A model generated the notes under the pieces. The model saw only the letters and a list, made by a program, of their open reading frames with translations. It searched no databases and had not been told where the DNA came from. A DNA stretch of 64,000 bases from Gordonia westfalica. Lineage in GTDB: Bacteria; Actinomycetota; Actinomycetes; Mycobacteriales; Mycobacteriaceae. A program made the translations under genes and the position numbers. Position 1 is the stretch's first letter; the number at the start of each line of letters is the position of its first letter. The stretch is taken from assembly GCF_900105725.1 (NCBI RefSeq), contig NZ_FNLM01000034.1, forward strand, positions 3,472,001 through 3,536,000, read 5' to 3'. Below, one piece after another: positions 44,952-54,397 of the stretch.

Positions 44952-46108
44952 AACGCACCCTCTACACCGAGGATCACGAGGCATATCGCGAGACGGTCCG
45001 CGAGTTCCTGCGCCGGGAGGTCGAACCGTACAAAGCGCAGTGGGACGCCGACCGCTGGATCGACCGCGCGGTCTTCGCGCGAGCTGCGAAGGCCGGGATC
45101 TACGCCCTGCAGATCGGTGAGGAGTTCGGCGGCGCAGGCGAATCCGATTATCGCTACCGGATGATCGTGTGCGAGGAGACCGCACGGATCAACGCGCTGT
45201 CGTTCAACACGACCATCAGCCTGCAGGACGATCTCGTTCTGCACTACCTCCTGGATCTGACCGACGACGAACAGAAGCGGCGTTGGCTACCCGGATTCGC
45301 CGCCGGCGAGAGCATCGGCGCGCTGGCCATGACCGAGCCCGGGGCCGGCAGCGACCTGCGCGGCATCAAGACCTCGGCCCGGCGCGACGGCGACAACTGG
45401 ATTCTCAACGGGCAGAAGACCTTCATCTCCAGCGGGATCATGGCAGACCTGATCGTCGTCGCCGCCCAGACCGACCCCGAGGCCGGTTCCCGCGGCTTCA
45501 GCCTGTTCGTCGTCGAGGCCGACGACACCCCGGGATTCGAACGTGGACGAAAACTCGACAAGATCGGGCTGCCCGCGCAGGACACCGCCGAACTCTTCTT
45601 CGCTGACGCCGTCGTACCCCATGCCAATCTGCTCGGCGAAGAGGGCAAGGGACTCCCGTACCTGATGAGCCATCTCCCGCGCGAGCGTCTCGGGGTGACG
45701 GCCAAGGCCTTCGCGGTCACCCGCGCCATCCACCAGAAGACGGTCGAGTACTGCCGTGACCGCAAGGCGTTCGGCGGTTCGCTGACCGACCTCCAGCATG
45801 TCCGGTTCGAGCTCGCCGAGATGAAGACGGAGATCGACATCGTCGAGGCCTACGTCGACAAATCGGTACTCGCCTACAACGCCGGCGAACTGACACCCAT
45901 CGATGCCGCCGAGGGCAAATGGTTCGTCAGCGAACTGCAGAAGCGGGTCATCGACCGCTGCCTCCAACTACACGGCGGCTACGGCTACATGACCGAGTAC
46001 GACGTCGGCCGCGCCTACGTCGACACCCGGGTCCAGACGATCTACGGCGGAACCACCGAGATCATGAAAGAGATCATCGGACGCGACCTCATCGCGTCGG
46101 CAGAATGA
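44948..46108 (+). CDS. Acyl-CoA dehydrogenase
   Basis: A 386-residue flavoenzyme: YALQIGEEFGGAGESDYRYR, ALAMTEPGAGSDLRGIKTSA, WILNGQKTFISSGIMADLIV and the C-terminal GGYGYMTEYDVGRAYVDTRV followed by YGGTTEIMKEIIGR. The YGGT ending, without the Glu of YEGT, is of the long-chain-type bacterial enzymes. There the base is placed on an earlier helix. It oxidises acyl-CoA to enoyl-CoA and overlaps the preceding thiolase by four bases. Confidence 0.93.
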   Translation: MKRTLYTEDHEAYRETVREFLRREVEPYKAQWDADRWIDRAVFARAAKAGIYALQIGEEFGGAGESDYRYRMIVCEETARINALSFNTTISLQDDLVLHYLLDLTDDEQKRRWLPGFAAGESIGALAMTEPGAGSDLRGIKTSARRDGDNWILNGQKTFISSGIMADLIVVAAQTDPEAGSRGFSLFVVEADDTPGFERGRKLDKIGLPAQDTAELFFADAVVPHANLLGEEGKGLPYLMSHLPRERLGVTAKAFAVTRAIHQKTVEYCRDRKAFGGSLTDLQHVRFELAEMKTEIDIVEAYVDKSVLAYNAGELTPIDAAEGKWFVSELQKRVIDRCLQLHGGYGYMTEYDVGRAYVDTRVQTIYGGTTEIMKEIIGRDLIASAE

Positions 46109-46113
46109 CAGAC

Positions 46114-46147
46114 GGCCCCCTGCGCCAGACGAACGGTGCAGGGGGCC
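46114..46147 (+). terminator. Hairpin after the acyl-CoA dehydrogenase gene
   Basis: GGCCCCCTGC (46114-46123) pairs with GCAGGGGGCC (46138-46147), a perfect 10-bp stem, five bases after the stop. No U-tract follows. Confidence 0.6.
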
Positions 46148-46195
46148 GGCGCATCCCGCGAGCATTCGGCGCCCGGGCACCAGAAGGGGACTGCT

Positions 46196-47389
46196 GTGCG
46201 AGAACAGTTGGCCATGGCATCTGCGGTCACGCGGGTGGCGGCGACATCGGCCGGTGAACGGATCCGCGGCCGATCGGCGGTCACCAGGCGCGACCAGGTA
46301 CCGGCGAGCGTGGACCAGCTGACCACCGGATGGCTGACCGCCGTCCTCGCCACCGGGCATCGAGCGGCTCGGGTCACCGGCTTCCGACTCGGTTCCGGCT
46401 CGGACGGCACCAGCTCACGCCGAGCCATCACCGTCGACTGGAACGAAGCGGGAATCTCGGCCGGACTCCCCCGCGCGATCTACTCCAAGTCCACGCCGTC
46501 GCTCCTCAACCGGTTGCTGGTGGGCGTGACCGGCGCGGCCGGCGCGGAAGCGTTGTTCTACAGCAGAATCCGGCCTGAACTCGACATCGGCGCGCCCGCC
46601 GGCTACCACGGCGCCTGGGACCCCCGCAGCTGCCGATCGATGGTCCTGACCGAGGACATAGCCGTCGCGCGCGGCGCCCGGTTCGCCGACGCGTCGACGC
46701 TGAAGGTCGACCGTGCCGCCGCGGAGTCCATGGTCACCGAACTCGCCCGCTACCACGGGGCCCTGTGGGAGGACCCTCGGCTCGAGAACACCTGGAACCT
46801 GCTGCGTGCCGACGACTGGCAGCGGATGTTCAACGCGCGCATCGGCTTCGATCGTGGTGCGGTCGTGGGTATGCGTCTCCTGCCCGACGAGGTACCCGCG
46901 GAGCTCCGGGGTCGCGGCGCCGACATCCGTGCCGGTCTCAGCCGATCGCTCGAGCTCAACGCGAGCGGCCCACTGACCCTCCTCCACCAGGACGTCCATC
47001 CGGGCAACTGGTTCACCCTGCCCGACGGCTCGCTCAACCTCTACGACTGGCAGGGAATCGGTCGCGGCGGTTGGTCACTGGACGTGAGCTATGCGCTGAG
47101 CGCCGCCCTCGACATCGAGGACCGCCGAAACTGGGAGCGCGACCTCATCGAGCTGTACGTGGACCGCCTCGCCGCGTTCGGCGGCCGGCCGCCGTCACCG
47201 GACGAGGCGTTCCTCGCCTACCGGCAACAGATGTTCCGCGGCTTCATCTTCTGGACCTACACCTATCTCGTCGGCCGGGTGTCCAAACTGCAGACCGACG
47301 ACCACGTCCGTCGTATCGTCCGGCGCACCGGTCAGGCGATCGTCGACCTGGAGTCTCTCGACAGCCTCGACCGCATGCCGCGCTGGTAG
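46196..47389 (+). CDS. APH-like phosphotransferase, first of a tandem pair
   Basis: A 397-residue protein of the aminoglycoside-phosphotransferase/ecdysteroid-kinase-like fold. The catalytic loop is LLHQDVHPGNWF (HxDxxxxN Brenner motif) near residue 280. The metal-binding aspartate is in LYDWQGIG, and an ATP-site lysine is possible in IYSKSTP. The GTG start follows GAAGGGG. It is roughly 40 percent alike by eye to the next gene. Members of this group in actinobacteria phosphorylate small hydroxyl compounds, but the substrate here is unknown. It follows acyl-CoA genes after a hairpin and may have its own promoter. Confidence 0.82.
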   Translation: MREQLAMASAVTRVAATSAGERIRGRSAVTRRDQVPASVDQLTTGWLTAVLATGHRAARVTGFRLGSGSDGTSSRRAITVDWNEAGISAGLPRAIYSKSTPSLLNRLLVGVTGAAGAEALFYSRIRPELDIGAPAGYHGAWDPRSCRSMVLTEDIAVARGARFADASTLKVDRAAAESMVTELARYHGALWEDPRLENTWNLLRADDWQRMFNARIGFDRGAVVGMRLLPDEVPAELRGRGADIRAGLSRSLELNASGPLTLLHQDVHPGNWFTLPDGSLNLYDWQGIGRGGWSLDVSYALSAALDIEDRRNWERDLIELYVDRLAAFGGRPPSPDEAFLAYRQQMFRGFIFWTYTYLVGRVSKLQTDDHVRRIVRRTGQAIVDLESLDSLDRMPRW

Positions 47390-47457
47390 TCGGCATGTCC
47401 GGACCGCAGAGACCCCTCGCCACCACAGTCCCGCCCCAGTCTGGAGAGTGACCACGC

Positions 47458-48645
47458 ATGTCGGTCGGAGCAAAGCTGAATCTCGTCGGTCAGGCAGCGC
47501 GGGTGGTGCTGCATCGGGGCACGGAGGTGATGCACGGGACACGCCCCCTGCACCCGGGCGAGGTCCCGATCAGCGTCGACGACCTGACCCCGGAGTGGCT
47601 GACCGCGGCGTTGTGTGCGCACGTCGAGGGCGCGGCGGTGACCGATTTCCGGATCGGCGACGGGTCGAGCGGCACCAGCGACCGTCGGAGCCTGACGGTG
47701 GGATACAACCGCGTCGGCACCGACGCCGGATTGCCGCGCGAGCTGTTCACCAAGACCACTCCGGACATCCGGACGAGGCTGTTCACCGGACTCACCAACC
47801 TGTTCGTCGGTGAGTCGCAGTTCTACAACCGGCTCCGACCCGAGCTGAGCATCGAGAGTCCGCACGGCTACTTCGCCGCATACGATCTCCGGTCGTGCCG
47901 GTCGATCATCATCATGGAGGACATCGCACGTACGCGCGGCGCCGAGTTCGGTTCACCCCAGACACTCCGCGTCACCCGGGACCAGGCGCATGACATGGTG
48001 AACCTGATGGCGGCGTATCACGCTGCGTTCTGGGATGATCCACGCCTCGACCGCGAGTTCGGTTTCCTGCAGACGAGTTCGGACTGGCAACGTCATCTCG
48101 ACTCGATGATCAACACCCAGGCGATGGTGCGCCGCGGGCTACGCCGAGCCGAATCCGTGCTTCCCGAATCACTTCTGCGGCAACGGGACCTGATCTGGCC
48201 CGCGTTCGAGGCGTCCCTGGAACTGAAGTCCAGACCGCCGCTCACCCTCCTACATCACGACGTCCACTCGAAGAACTGGTACGTCGACGGCGACGGACGG
48301 ATGGGCCTCTACGACTGGCAGACGATCGTCAAGGGCACCTGGGCCATCGACTTCGCCTACGCGCTCAACTGCGGTCTCGAGATCGCCGATCGACGGGCGT
48401 GGTTCGACGAACTGCTCGGTCGCTATCTGGACGCGCTCGCCGCCGGCGGGGTGACTCCGCCGACGCGATCCGACGCCGAGCGTGCCTACCGGGAGCAGTC
48501 GATACACGGCCTGATCTTCTGGCTGGCGACGATCGGCGCCGGGCGGATGCAGCCGGATCTCCACGACGAAACGGACTGCCTCGTCAACATAGAGCGCCTC
48601 GCGTCCGCAGTGGTCGACGCCGAATCACTCTCCGCGCTGCACTGA
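47458..48645 (+). CDS. APH-like phosphotransferase, second of a tandem pair
   Basis: A 395-residue paralog of the preceding protein: VDDLTPEWLTAALCAHVEGA, DGSSGTSDRRSLTVGYN, ELFTKTTPDIRTRLFTG (candidate ATP lysine), catalytic LLHHDVHSKNWYV and LYDWQTIVKGTWAIDFAY. Conserved cysteine-rich YDLRSCRSIIIMEDIA corresponds to the hinge. Duplication and divergence of two kinases suggests different substrates in one process. It ends 16 bases from the convergent TetR gene. Confidence 0.82.
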   Translation: MSVGAKLNLVGQAARVVLHRGTEVMHGTRPLHPGEVPISVDDLTPEWLTAALCAHVEGAAVTDFRIGDGSSGTSDRRSLTVGYNRVGTDAGLPRELFTKTTPDIRTRLFTGLTNLFVGESQFYNRLRPELSIESPHGYFAAYDLRSCRSIIIMEDIARTRGAEFGSPQTLRVTRDQAHDMVNLMAAYHAAFWDDPRLDREFGFLQTSSDWQRHLDSMINTQAMVRRGLRRAESVLPESLLRQRDLIWPAFEASLELKSRPPLTLLHHDVHSKNWYVDGDGRMGLYDWQTIVKGTWAIDFAYALNCGLEIADRRAWFDELLGRYLDALAAGGVTPPTRSDAERAYREQSIHGLIFWLATIGAGRMQPDLHDETDCLVNIERLASAVVDAESLSALH

Positions 48646-48661
48646 TTCGGCGGTTGCCCAG

Positions 48662-49300
48662 TCAGTGCGGGTGCCCGTAGAGCGCGCCCGCCCACAGCGC
48701 CACCAGGGGTTCGACGGCCGCATCCTCGTCCGGTAGGTCGGGATCCACCCCGAGCCCGGCAATGTGCAGAACCCTCTCCGTGCCCCAGAACAGCGTCGCC
48801 GCGAGCTGACGGCTCGGGACCGTCGACACGATGACACCGGACTCCCGCTCACGTTCGATCTCGGTCGCGCCCGCCTCGATGAACCGTCCCGTGATCTCCA
48901 GCCACCGGTCGCGCAACGACGCCTCGGTCGGCCAGTGGTGGTTCACCGCCTGCAGAACCACCCGATGACGACGCCACGCCCTGGTGACGTCGGTGATACT
49001 CCGTTCCAGGGCGGCTTCCGGTGGGTCGTCGGCAGTACGCCGCAAGAACGGTGACACCGTCTGGAAGATGTCATCCATCGCGCGCTCGAGCAGGCCGAGC
49101 AGCACGGCGAAGCGCGACGAGAAGTACGCATAGAAGGTCGCGCGGGAGACCTGCGCGCCGCGCAGGATCTGCGCGACACTGATCTCGCTGAAAGGCTTCT
49201 GCGCCATCAACTTCAGCGTCGCGCGGTAGATCTCATCGGGGATCTCGCCGGTCTCGTCCGCGGTCCGTTGCCGGCCGCGCGTCCGCACCACATCTGCCAC
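48662..49300 (-). CDS. TetR-family regulator, EthR-like
   Basis: About 212 residues. DEIYRATLKLMAQKPFSEIS and AQILRGAQVSRATFYAYFSS form the helix-turn-helix. The C-terminal VIVSTVPSRQLAATLFWGTE and LVALWAGALYG endings follow the EthR pattern (the mycobacterial repressor of the EthA monooxygenase). It is divergent from a membrane protein and likely controls it. The start is uncertain: GTG 49300 is chosen, GTG 49330 is 10 codons longer. The intergenic stretch 49365-49420 is AT-rich with TTTCAAAAATAGGTATACAA as a possible operator area. Confidence 0.82.
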   Translation of the reverse strand: MADVVRTRGRQRTADETGEIPDEIYRATLKLMAQKPFSEISVAQILRGAQVSRATFYAYFSSRFAVLLGLLERAMDDIFQTVSPFLRRTADDPPEAALERSITDVTRAWRRHRVVLQAVNHHWPTEASLRDRWLEITGRFIEAGATEIERERESGVIVSTVPSRQLAATLFWGTERVLHIAGLGVDPDLPDEDAAVEPLVALWAGALYGHPH

Positions 49301-49474
49301 CAGGCCGACACTACCCCGCCCGAGCGGCACTCTCGTCGACGCCGACGGCGCGAGCGCCGGCTGGTTTTATGCCAGTTTCAAAAATAGGTATACAACGTGT
49401 CTGCCTTTTGCTAGTGTGACCGAGTACACAAGCGCCCCGTCGGGGGTCGAAGCCATCACAGGAAGGCGTTCGCC

Positions 49475-50485
49475 GTGAGTTCAGTTCTGAATCTGGCCAG
49501 CAGTTGGCCACTCGTGACCGAGGAGGGCTGGCCGCCGAACATGGCGCCGAGTCCCGGTGACTTCACCGCCGGTGCCACCTCGGAGATCACGTTCTTCTTC
49601 ATCGCCGGTGCAGCGGTCGTCATCTTCGCGCTCCCCTGGGCCATCGGTGCCGCAGTGCGGAGCCGGAACTTCGTGCCCCTGCTGGTCATGGGCAGCGGTC
49701 TGGTCTGCAGCCTGCTCGAGCCGATGCTCGATCTGCTCGGCCATCTGCACTGGGCCAATGATCTCGTTCCGGCGTTCACCAACTTCGGCGTGACCGTACC
49801 GGCGTTGATCCCCCTCTGTTATGTCGCATTCCTCGGACTCGAGGCGTACTTCTGCTACTTCGTGATCCGCAACGGCGCACACAAGTGGCACTTCGTGATG
49901 CTGCTCGGCATGGGCATCATGACCGACGCCGTCATGGAGACCATCGGCATCAACCTGAATGTCTACGAGTACTACGGTGTTCAGCCGTTCGAGTTCCTCG
50001 GCTTCCCGTACTGGTGGGGCTTCATCAACGGCGGCTCGTTCGTCACGGTGGGCGCCATCCTCGCCTACGCGGTTCCCCGCCTCAAGGGCGCGCAGCAGCT
50101 GCTCCTGCTCCTCGCCGCTCCGGCCGGCATGATGGTCGCCTACTTCGGCGTCGGCTGGGTTCACATCCTCGCGCACAACTCGGCGCTCCCGACCTGGGCA
50201 CGCTACATCGCGACGATCATCATGATGGTCATGATGGTGGGCTGGATGTTCGTCCTGCATCACCTGGTGGGCCGCAAGGACTCCGAGCCCGCTCCGCGCT
50301 GGACCCTCCCGCGGATGTTCATGTACTCGTGGGTCCTGTTCACCCACGCCAGCCGTCAGCGCCTCTGGGATCGCATGGTCGACGAGGGCGGCGTGGGCGC
50401 ACACGAAGCCCTCGCCACCAACCCCGAGGATCCCGCCCAGGCGGTCTTCGGCCCGCCCGCGAAGCGGATTCCCGAGACGGTCTGA
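49475..50485 (+). CDS. Multi-pass membrane protein, AveC-neighbour family
   Basis: A 336-residue protein with seven or eight membrane helices. Signature segments are GSGLVCSLLEPMLDLLGHLH, METIGINLNVYEYYGVQPFE, FLGFPYWWGFINGGSFVTVG and a C-terminal cytoplasmic tail. It shares its motif order with the protein at 42778 and more loosely with the AveC-family protein at 40006. The start is GTG (GTGAGTTCAGTTCTG) with GGAAGG upstream. It is divergent from the EthR-like regulator. No enzyme motif is recognised. Confidence 0.72.
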   Translation: MSSVLNLASSWPLVTEEGWPPNMAPSPGDFTAGATSEITFFFIAGAAVVIFALPWAIGAAVRSRNFVPLLVMGSGLVCSLLEPMLDLLGHLHWANDLVPAFTNFGVTVPALIPLCYVAFLGLEAYFCYFVIRNGAHKWHFVMLLGMGIMTDAVMETIGINLNVYEYYGVQPFEFLGFPYWWGFINGGSFVTVGAILAYAVPRLKGAQQLLLLLAAPAGMMVAYFGVGWVHILAHNSALPTWARYIATIIMMVMMVGWMFVLHHLVGRKDSEPAPRWTLPRMFMYSWVLFTHASRQRLWDRMVDEGGVGAHEALATNPEDPAQAVFGPPAKRIPETV

Positions 50486-50504
50486 CCGACCCACTCCCGC
50501 ATCA

Positions 50505-50538
50505 GAACAGCACCCGGCCGGTTGGCCGGGTGCTGTTC
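50505..50538. terminator. Strong terminator after the membrane-protein gene
   Basis: GAACAGCACCCGGCC (50505-50519) and GGCCGGGTGCTGTTC (50524-50538) make a perfect 15-bp stem with a 4-nt loop. It lies 20 bases after the stop of the membrane protein and just before the next gene. Confidence 0.9.
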
Positions 50539-50558
50539 TCGTAGGTTACGTTTTGAAT

Positions 50559-51494
50559 ATGAATTCGAGTTCTCTCGCCACCGACGAGTCGGTGCCGGCG
50601 GTCGGCCTCCCCATCTTCGACGCGGACCGTGCAACCGCATCGATGCATGTGCGGCTCGAGTCGGTGGACGATCACTTCGCTGTCTTCACCCAGCAGGTCC
50701 AGGACTGGCAGCGCGGTCCCGACGGCGCGATCTCGTTGGCCGCACTCGGCCCGATGGTCGACGCCGCAGTCGGGTCGGCGCCGTACCTCAGCGCCGGCGG
50801 TACCCGGAATTTCGTGATGTCGAGCCTGTCGGCGACCTTCGTCGCGGGGGTCGGGGACGACGACACGGTGAGGGCGCAGTCCCGGCGCGTCGATGTCGAC
50901 CGACGCACCGACACCGTGGCCTCGGTGGCCGAGGTCCACGGCGGCGCAGGGCTCATCGCGGTCGTGACCTGTCGAGCTGTTCCTGTGGAACGGGTACTCC
51001 GGGAGACCGTGACCGTACCCACTCAGCACGGACTGCAGACCGTGGACGAATCCGGCACACGCCCCGAGACACGGGCCGTCGGAGCCCCGGGCACCGCGAA
51101 CACCGCAACTTCCCTGCGCAGCAGCGTCTTCGCCGCTGTTCTCGGACTCGAGGTCGCGGCGTCGACGACCGCGTCGGTGTCCGGCACCTGGACCACCGCA
51201 CCGTGGATGCTCAACCCGTTCGACACCGTGCAGGGCGGCGTCGTGCTGGCCGTGGTCACCGAGGCCGCACAGCTCGCACTGGCCGGGATCACCTCCGCGG
51301 ACGAGGTCATCGGGCTGACGGAGATCTCGGTCGATCTGCTGCGTTCGCCCGCCGCGTCGACCACCTACGACTGGTCCGTGTCCTTCCTCCGAATCGGACG
51401 TCGAATGGTCACCATGGCCGTGACCGTGACCGGCACCGACGGCCGTGAACAGGCACGGGCCACATGCACAGCATTCCGGGTGCGCCGCGACTGA
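50559..51494 (+). CDS. Double-hotdog acyl-CoA thioesterase-like protein
   Basis: A 311-residue protein with two hotdog repeats: residues 15-150 (SLAALGPMVDAAVGSAPYLS helix) and 190-305 (MLNPFDTVQGGVVLAVVTEA, the second hotdog helix with Asn/Gln/Gly pattern of PaaI-like thioesterases). It would hydrolyse acyl-CoA to free acid and CoA. The ATG lies 20 bases after the terminator stem with no good Shine-Dalgarno, so a leaderless transcript is likely; a TTG two codons earlier is an alternative. Confidence 0.8.
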   Translation: MNSSSLATDESVPAVGLPIFDADRATASMHVRLESVDDHFAVFTQQVQDWQRGPDGAISLAALGPMVDAAVGSAPYLSAGGTRNFVMSSLSATFVAGVGDDDTVRAQSRRVDVDRRTDTVASVAEVHGGAGLIAVVTCRAVPVERVLRETVTVPTQHGLQTVDESGTRPETRAVGAPGTANTATSLRSSVFAAVLGLEVAASTTASVSGTWTTAPWMLNPFDTVQGGVVLAVVTEAAQLALAGITSADEVIGLTEISVDLLRSPAASTTYDWSVSFLRIGRRMVTMAVTVTGTDGREQARATCTAFRVRRD

Positions 51495-51589
51495 TCGCGA
51501 CACACCCGGAACGTGTTGGGACACAACCTCGGCGCTGCCCCGCGCCGGGGTCGACCGGTAGACGGGGCCAGAGAAAACGGCTCCGCGCG

Positions 51590-52606
51590 CTACACCGCGG
51601 ACGTGAATTCGTCGCGCGCCCGGTCCTCCTCGTGGAGGCTGCGGCGGATGGTCTCCTGCGCCCGGGGCGGCAAGGTGGGCAGCAACTCCAGCACCCGCTC
51701 ACGGTGACGGGCCACCGCCTTGCGCTCGGGCATACCCGGATTGGGCTGCACCTGCGGGATGATCTCGGTGAAGTCCTCCTTGGTACCACCACCGGAGATC
51801 CCCGCCGCCGCCATCGCCGCCTCCGCCGCGACGAGGGCCTCGTCCTTCTCCTCCGACATACCGATCGGACCGAACCGATCACCGGAGAGGAACTGCTTGA
51901 CCACCGGCTGCTCCGAAGTCAGCAACTGCTCACGCGGACCGAACATCACCAACTCCTTACGGAACAACATGCCGATGTTGTCCGGGATCGTCCGCGCGAT
52001 GTTGATGTTGTGCGTCACGATCAGGATCGTCGCATCGATCTGCGCGTTGATGTCGATCAACAACTGCGAGACGTAAGCGGTACGCACCGGATCCAGACCC
52101 GAGTCCGGCTCATCACACAAAATGATCTGCGGATCCAGAACCAACGCGCGCGCCAGCCCGGCACGCTTGCGCATACCACCGGAGATCTCACCGGGCAGCT
52201 TGTCCTCGGCACCGGTCAGACCGACCAGATCGATCTTCTCCATCACGATGTCGCGGACCTCGTTCTCCTTCTTCTTCGTGTGCTCACGAAGCGGGAACGC
52301 GATGTTGTCGAACAACGACATCGAACCGAACAGCGCACCATCCTGGAACAGCACACCGAACAACGTCCGGATCTCATACAGCTCCTTGGCCGAACACTGC
52401 GTGATATCGGTGCCATCGATGATCACCGACCCCTGCTCGGGATGCAGCAACCCGATCAACGTCTTCAAGAACACCGACTTACCGGTACCCGACGGACCCA
52501 GCAGCGCAGACACCTCACCCTCCGGCAACGTCAACGACACATCTCGCCAAATATTCTGCGAACCAAACGACTTGGTGAGTCCCTCGACACTGACCTCTAC
52601 ACCCAT
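51590..52606 (-). CDS. mceG: Mce transporter ATPase MceG (Mkl)
   Basis: A 338-residue ABC ATPase: Walker A GPSGTGKS (residues 37-44), signature SGGMRKRAGLARAL, Walker B IILCDEPDSGLDP and the His loop VTHN. The C-terminal extension of about 90 residues (NPGMPERKAVARHRERVLEL) is specific to MceG/Mkl. It energises Mce lipid import. In Mycobacterium tuberculosis mceG is unlinked to mce operons; here it lies last in the mce operon, 46 bases after the Mce-associated gene. Confidence 0.94.
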   Translation of the reverse strand: MGVEVSVEGLTKSFGSQNIWRDVSLTLPEGEVSALLGPSGTGKSVFLKTLIGLLHPEQGSVIIDGTDITQCSAKELYEIRTLFGVLFQDGALFGSMSLFDNIAFPLREHTKKKENEVRDIVMEKIDLVGLTGAEDKLPGEISGGMRKRAGLARALVLDPQIILCDEPDSGLDPVRTAYVSQLLIDINAQIDATILIVTHNINIARTIPDNIGMLFRKELVMFGPREQLLTSEQPVVKQFLSGDRFGPIGMSEEKDEALVAAEAAMAAAGISGGGTKEDFTEIIPQVQPNPGMPERKAVARHRERVLELLPTLPPRAQETIRRSLHEEDRARDEFTSAV

Positions 52607-52652
52607 CTCGTCCTCCAGTTGGTCTGATCTCGGTGGAACTCGTCGCGGCCGG

Positions 52653-53330
52653 TCACTTGGGTGCGACGGCGCCGTCGATGCCGCCCACGTCGGTGATCAG
52701 CCAGTCCTTCGAGCTGTCCATGGTCACGGTGTAACTCGCCGTGGACTGCACGCCGTCGGGTGCCTGGGCGTTCTTCGTCATCACGCTCACGAATGCGGAG
52801 ACCACGTACACGCTGCCCTCGTGGGACTTGACGCTTGCAGCGATCGGTTGCGCGGTGGAGGTCCACTGGAGCGGGACGATGACCTGTTCCATCGAGGTCG
52901 ATGCCTCGGTGAGCTTCGCGGTGAGTTCCGGCGACGTGTTGGCCGTCAGCCGGGAGTTCCAGGCGCCGAGATCCTTGTAGTTCATGTCGGCTGCACCGGT
53001 GGCGTAGTCGAGCGCGCGCTGTTCGGCGGTGGTCGCGGCGGCGGTCTCGCTCTGCATGGCGCTGATGGTGTCCGACTTGTCCGCGACGACGAACCCGAGG
53101 ATGCCGATCGCGACGGCCATCCCGAGGACCACCAGGCCGACGACGACCTGCTTCAGGCCGAGTTTCACCCCCGAGGCACGGGCCAGGAACGAGTCCCCGC
53201 CTGCCGTGGGCCGGTCGGAGCCCTTCTCGTCGTTCGCGGAGCCGCGTGTCGCCGATCCGGTTGCGGGCGTGGCTGTGTCGTCGCCGGTGTCGGTGGTGTG
53301 CTTCTCGGCTTTCACGGTGGGGGTGCTCAT
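52653..53330 (-). CDS. Mce-associated membrane protein (Mas)
   Basis: A 225-residue protein: a charged cytoplasmic N-terminus of about 60 residues, one membrane helix (VVVGLVVLGMAVAIGILGFV) and an extracytoplasmic NTF2-like domain (AEQRALDYATGAADMNYKDL...). Such proteins stabilise or assist Mce complexes. The ATG has GGAG upstream; a GTG at 53393, overlapping the MceF stop (GTGA), would add 21 residues. Confidence 0.86.
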   Translation of the reverse strand: MSTPTVKAEKHTTDTGDDTATPATGSATRGSANDEKGSDRPTAGGDSFLARASGVKLGLKQVVVGLVVLGMAVAIGILGFVVADKSDTISAMQSETAAATTAEQRALDYATGAADMNYKDLGAWNSRLTANTSPELTAKLTEASTSMEQVIVPLQWTSTAQPIAASVKSHEGSVYVVSAFVSVMTKNAQAPDGVQSTASYTVTMDSSKDWLITDVGGIDGAVAPK

Positions 53331-53389
53331 CGGTGCTTCTCCTGATTTCGAAGTCGGTTCGTGCGGATCGGGTCCTGCTGGGTCAGCGG

Positions 53390-54397
53390 TCACCTACCAC
53401 CCACCTTGACCACCAGGCCGTTGCCGTCGCCGGCGGTCGCCAGCGCGGTCCGCATCAGGGCGCCGAGGTCGACGCTGCGCAAACTCCGGGCACCCGACGC
53501 CACCGACGGCAGCGCCGCATCACTGAGGACGCGGAGGTCCGGGGCGGCCTCGTCGAGGAATTTCTGTACGTGTTCGAGCAGCGGCTTGGCCTCTCGATTG
53601 AGCGAGGTCGGTGCGTTGGTGGTGACGATGAAGCCGTCCTTGCCGTCCGCACTGGTCGACGCCTTCTTGCCGCCCTCGCTGAGGAACTTCGCCAGTCCGA
53701 CGGCGAAGCGCTCGACCGGGTCCCCGGACGCCGCGAGCGAGTCGCTGATGCCGGCGCCGTTGGTCAGCAGGGGCTGGAAGTCGGTCAGCAATGTGGTCAG
53801 CGATCCGCGCGTGGCCAGAATGGTGGCCTCGAGGAGTGCGCTCGCGTGCTGGATGTTGGTCAGCACCTCCTGATCCGCCGGGAGCCCTTCGTTGATCTCG
53901 TCGACGATCGAGCGGACCTGCCTGCTGTCGACCTGTTCGAGGAAACGGGTGACCCGCGCCGACAGTTCGTCGACCGTGGTCGGGACCGTGATCGTCGACG
54001 CCGTCAGCACGACGTCGTTGGAGAGCACCGGCCCGGATTCGGTCTTCGGGGTGATTCCCAGGTAGGTCTCGCCCAGTGCCGACAGGTTGTCGACGCGGTA
54101 GGCCGAGTTCACCGGGATCGAGTACTTGTCCTTGTAGTTCCATTCGATGCGCACTCCCTCGACGGAGGGCTTCACGGCGGTGATCCGGCCGATGGGCACG
54201 CCCCGCAGCAGGACCTTGGACCCGACGACCAGGCCGTTGGTGTGCTGCACCATCATCGTGGCGTGGCGCACGTTCACATTGTTCGTCACCGACAGGCCCA
54301 GCGAGTTCAGGTAGGCGAGCGAGGCGACGATCAGGGCAAGCAGCCCCGCGATCGACACCAGCGTTCGGCCGTTGAGGGCGGACTGTCCCCGCCTCAT
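53390..54397 (-). CDS. mceF: Mce protein F
   Basis: A 335-residue MlaD/Mce protein: membrane anchor (LVSIAGLLALIVASLAYLNS), the Mce domain (VLLRGVPIGRITAVKPSVEG; YLGITPKTESG) and a helical needle region. Sixth of the six Mce subunits forming the hexameric lipid conduit. It overlaps the mceE stop by four bases. Confidence 0.92.
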   Translation of the reverse strand: MRRGQSALNGRTLVSIAGLLALIVASLAYLNSLGLSVTNNVNVRHATMMVQHTNGLVVGSKVLLRGVPIGRITAVKPSVEGVRIEWNYKDKYSIPVNSAYRVDNLSALGETYLGITPKTESGPVLSNDVVLTASTITVPTTVDELSARVTRFLEQVDSRQVRSIVDEINEGLPADQEVLTNIQHASALLEATILATRGSLTTLLTDFQPLLTNGAGISDSLAASGDPVERFAVGLAKFLSEGGKKASTSADGKDGFIVTTNAPTSLNREAKPLLEHVQKFLDEAAPDLRVLSDAALPSVASGARSLRSVDLGALMRTALATAGDGNGLVVKVGGR

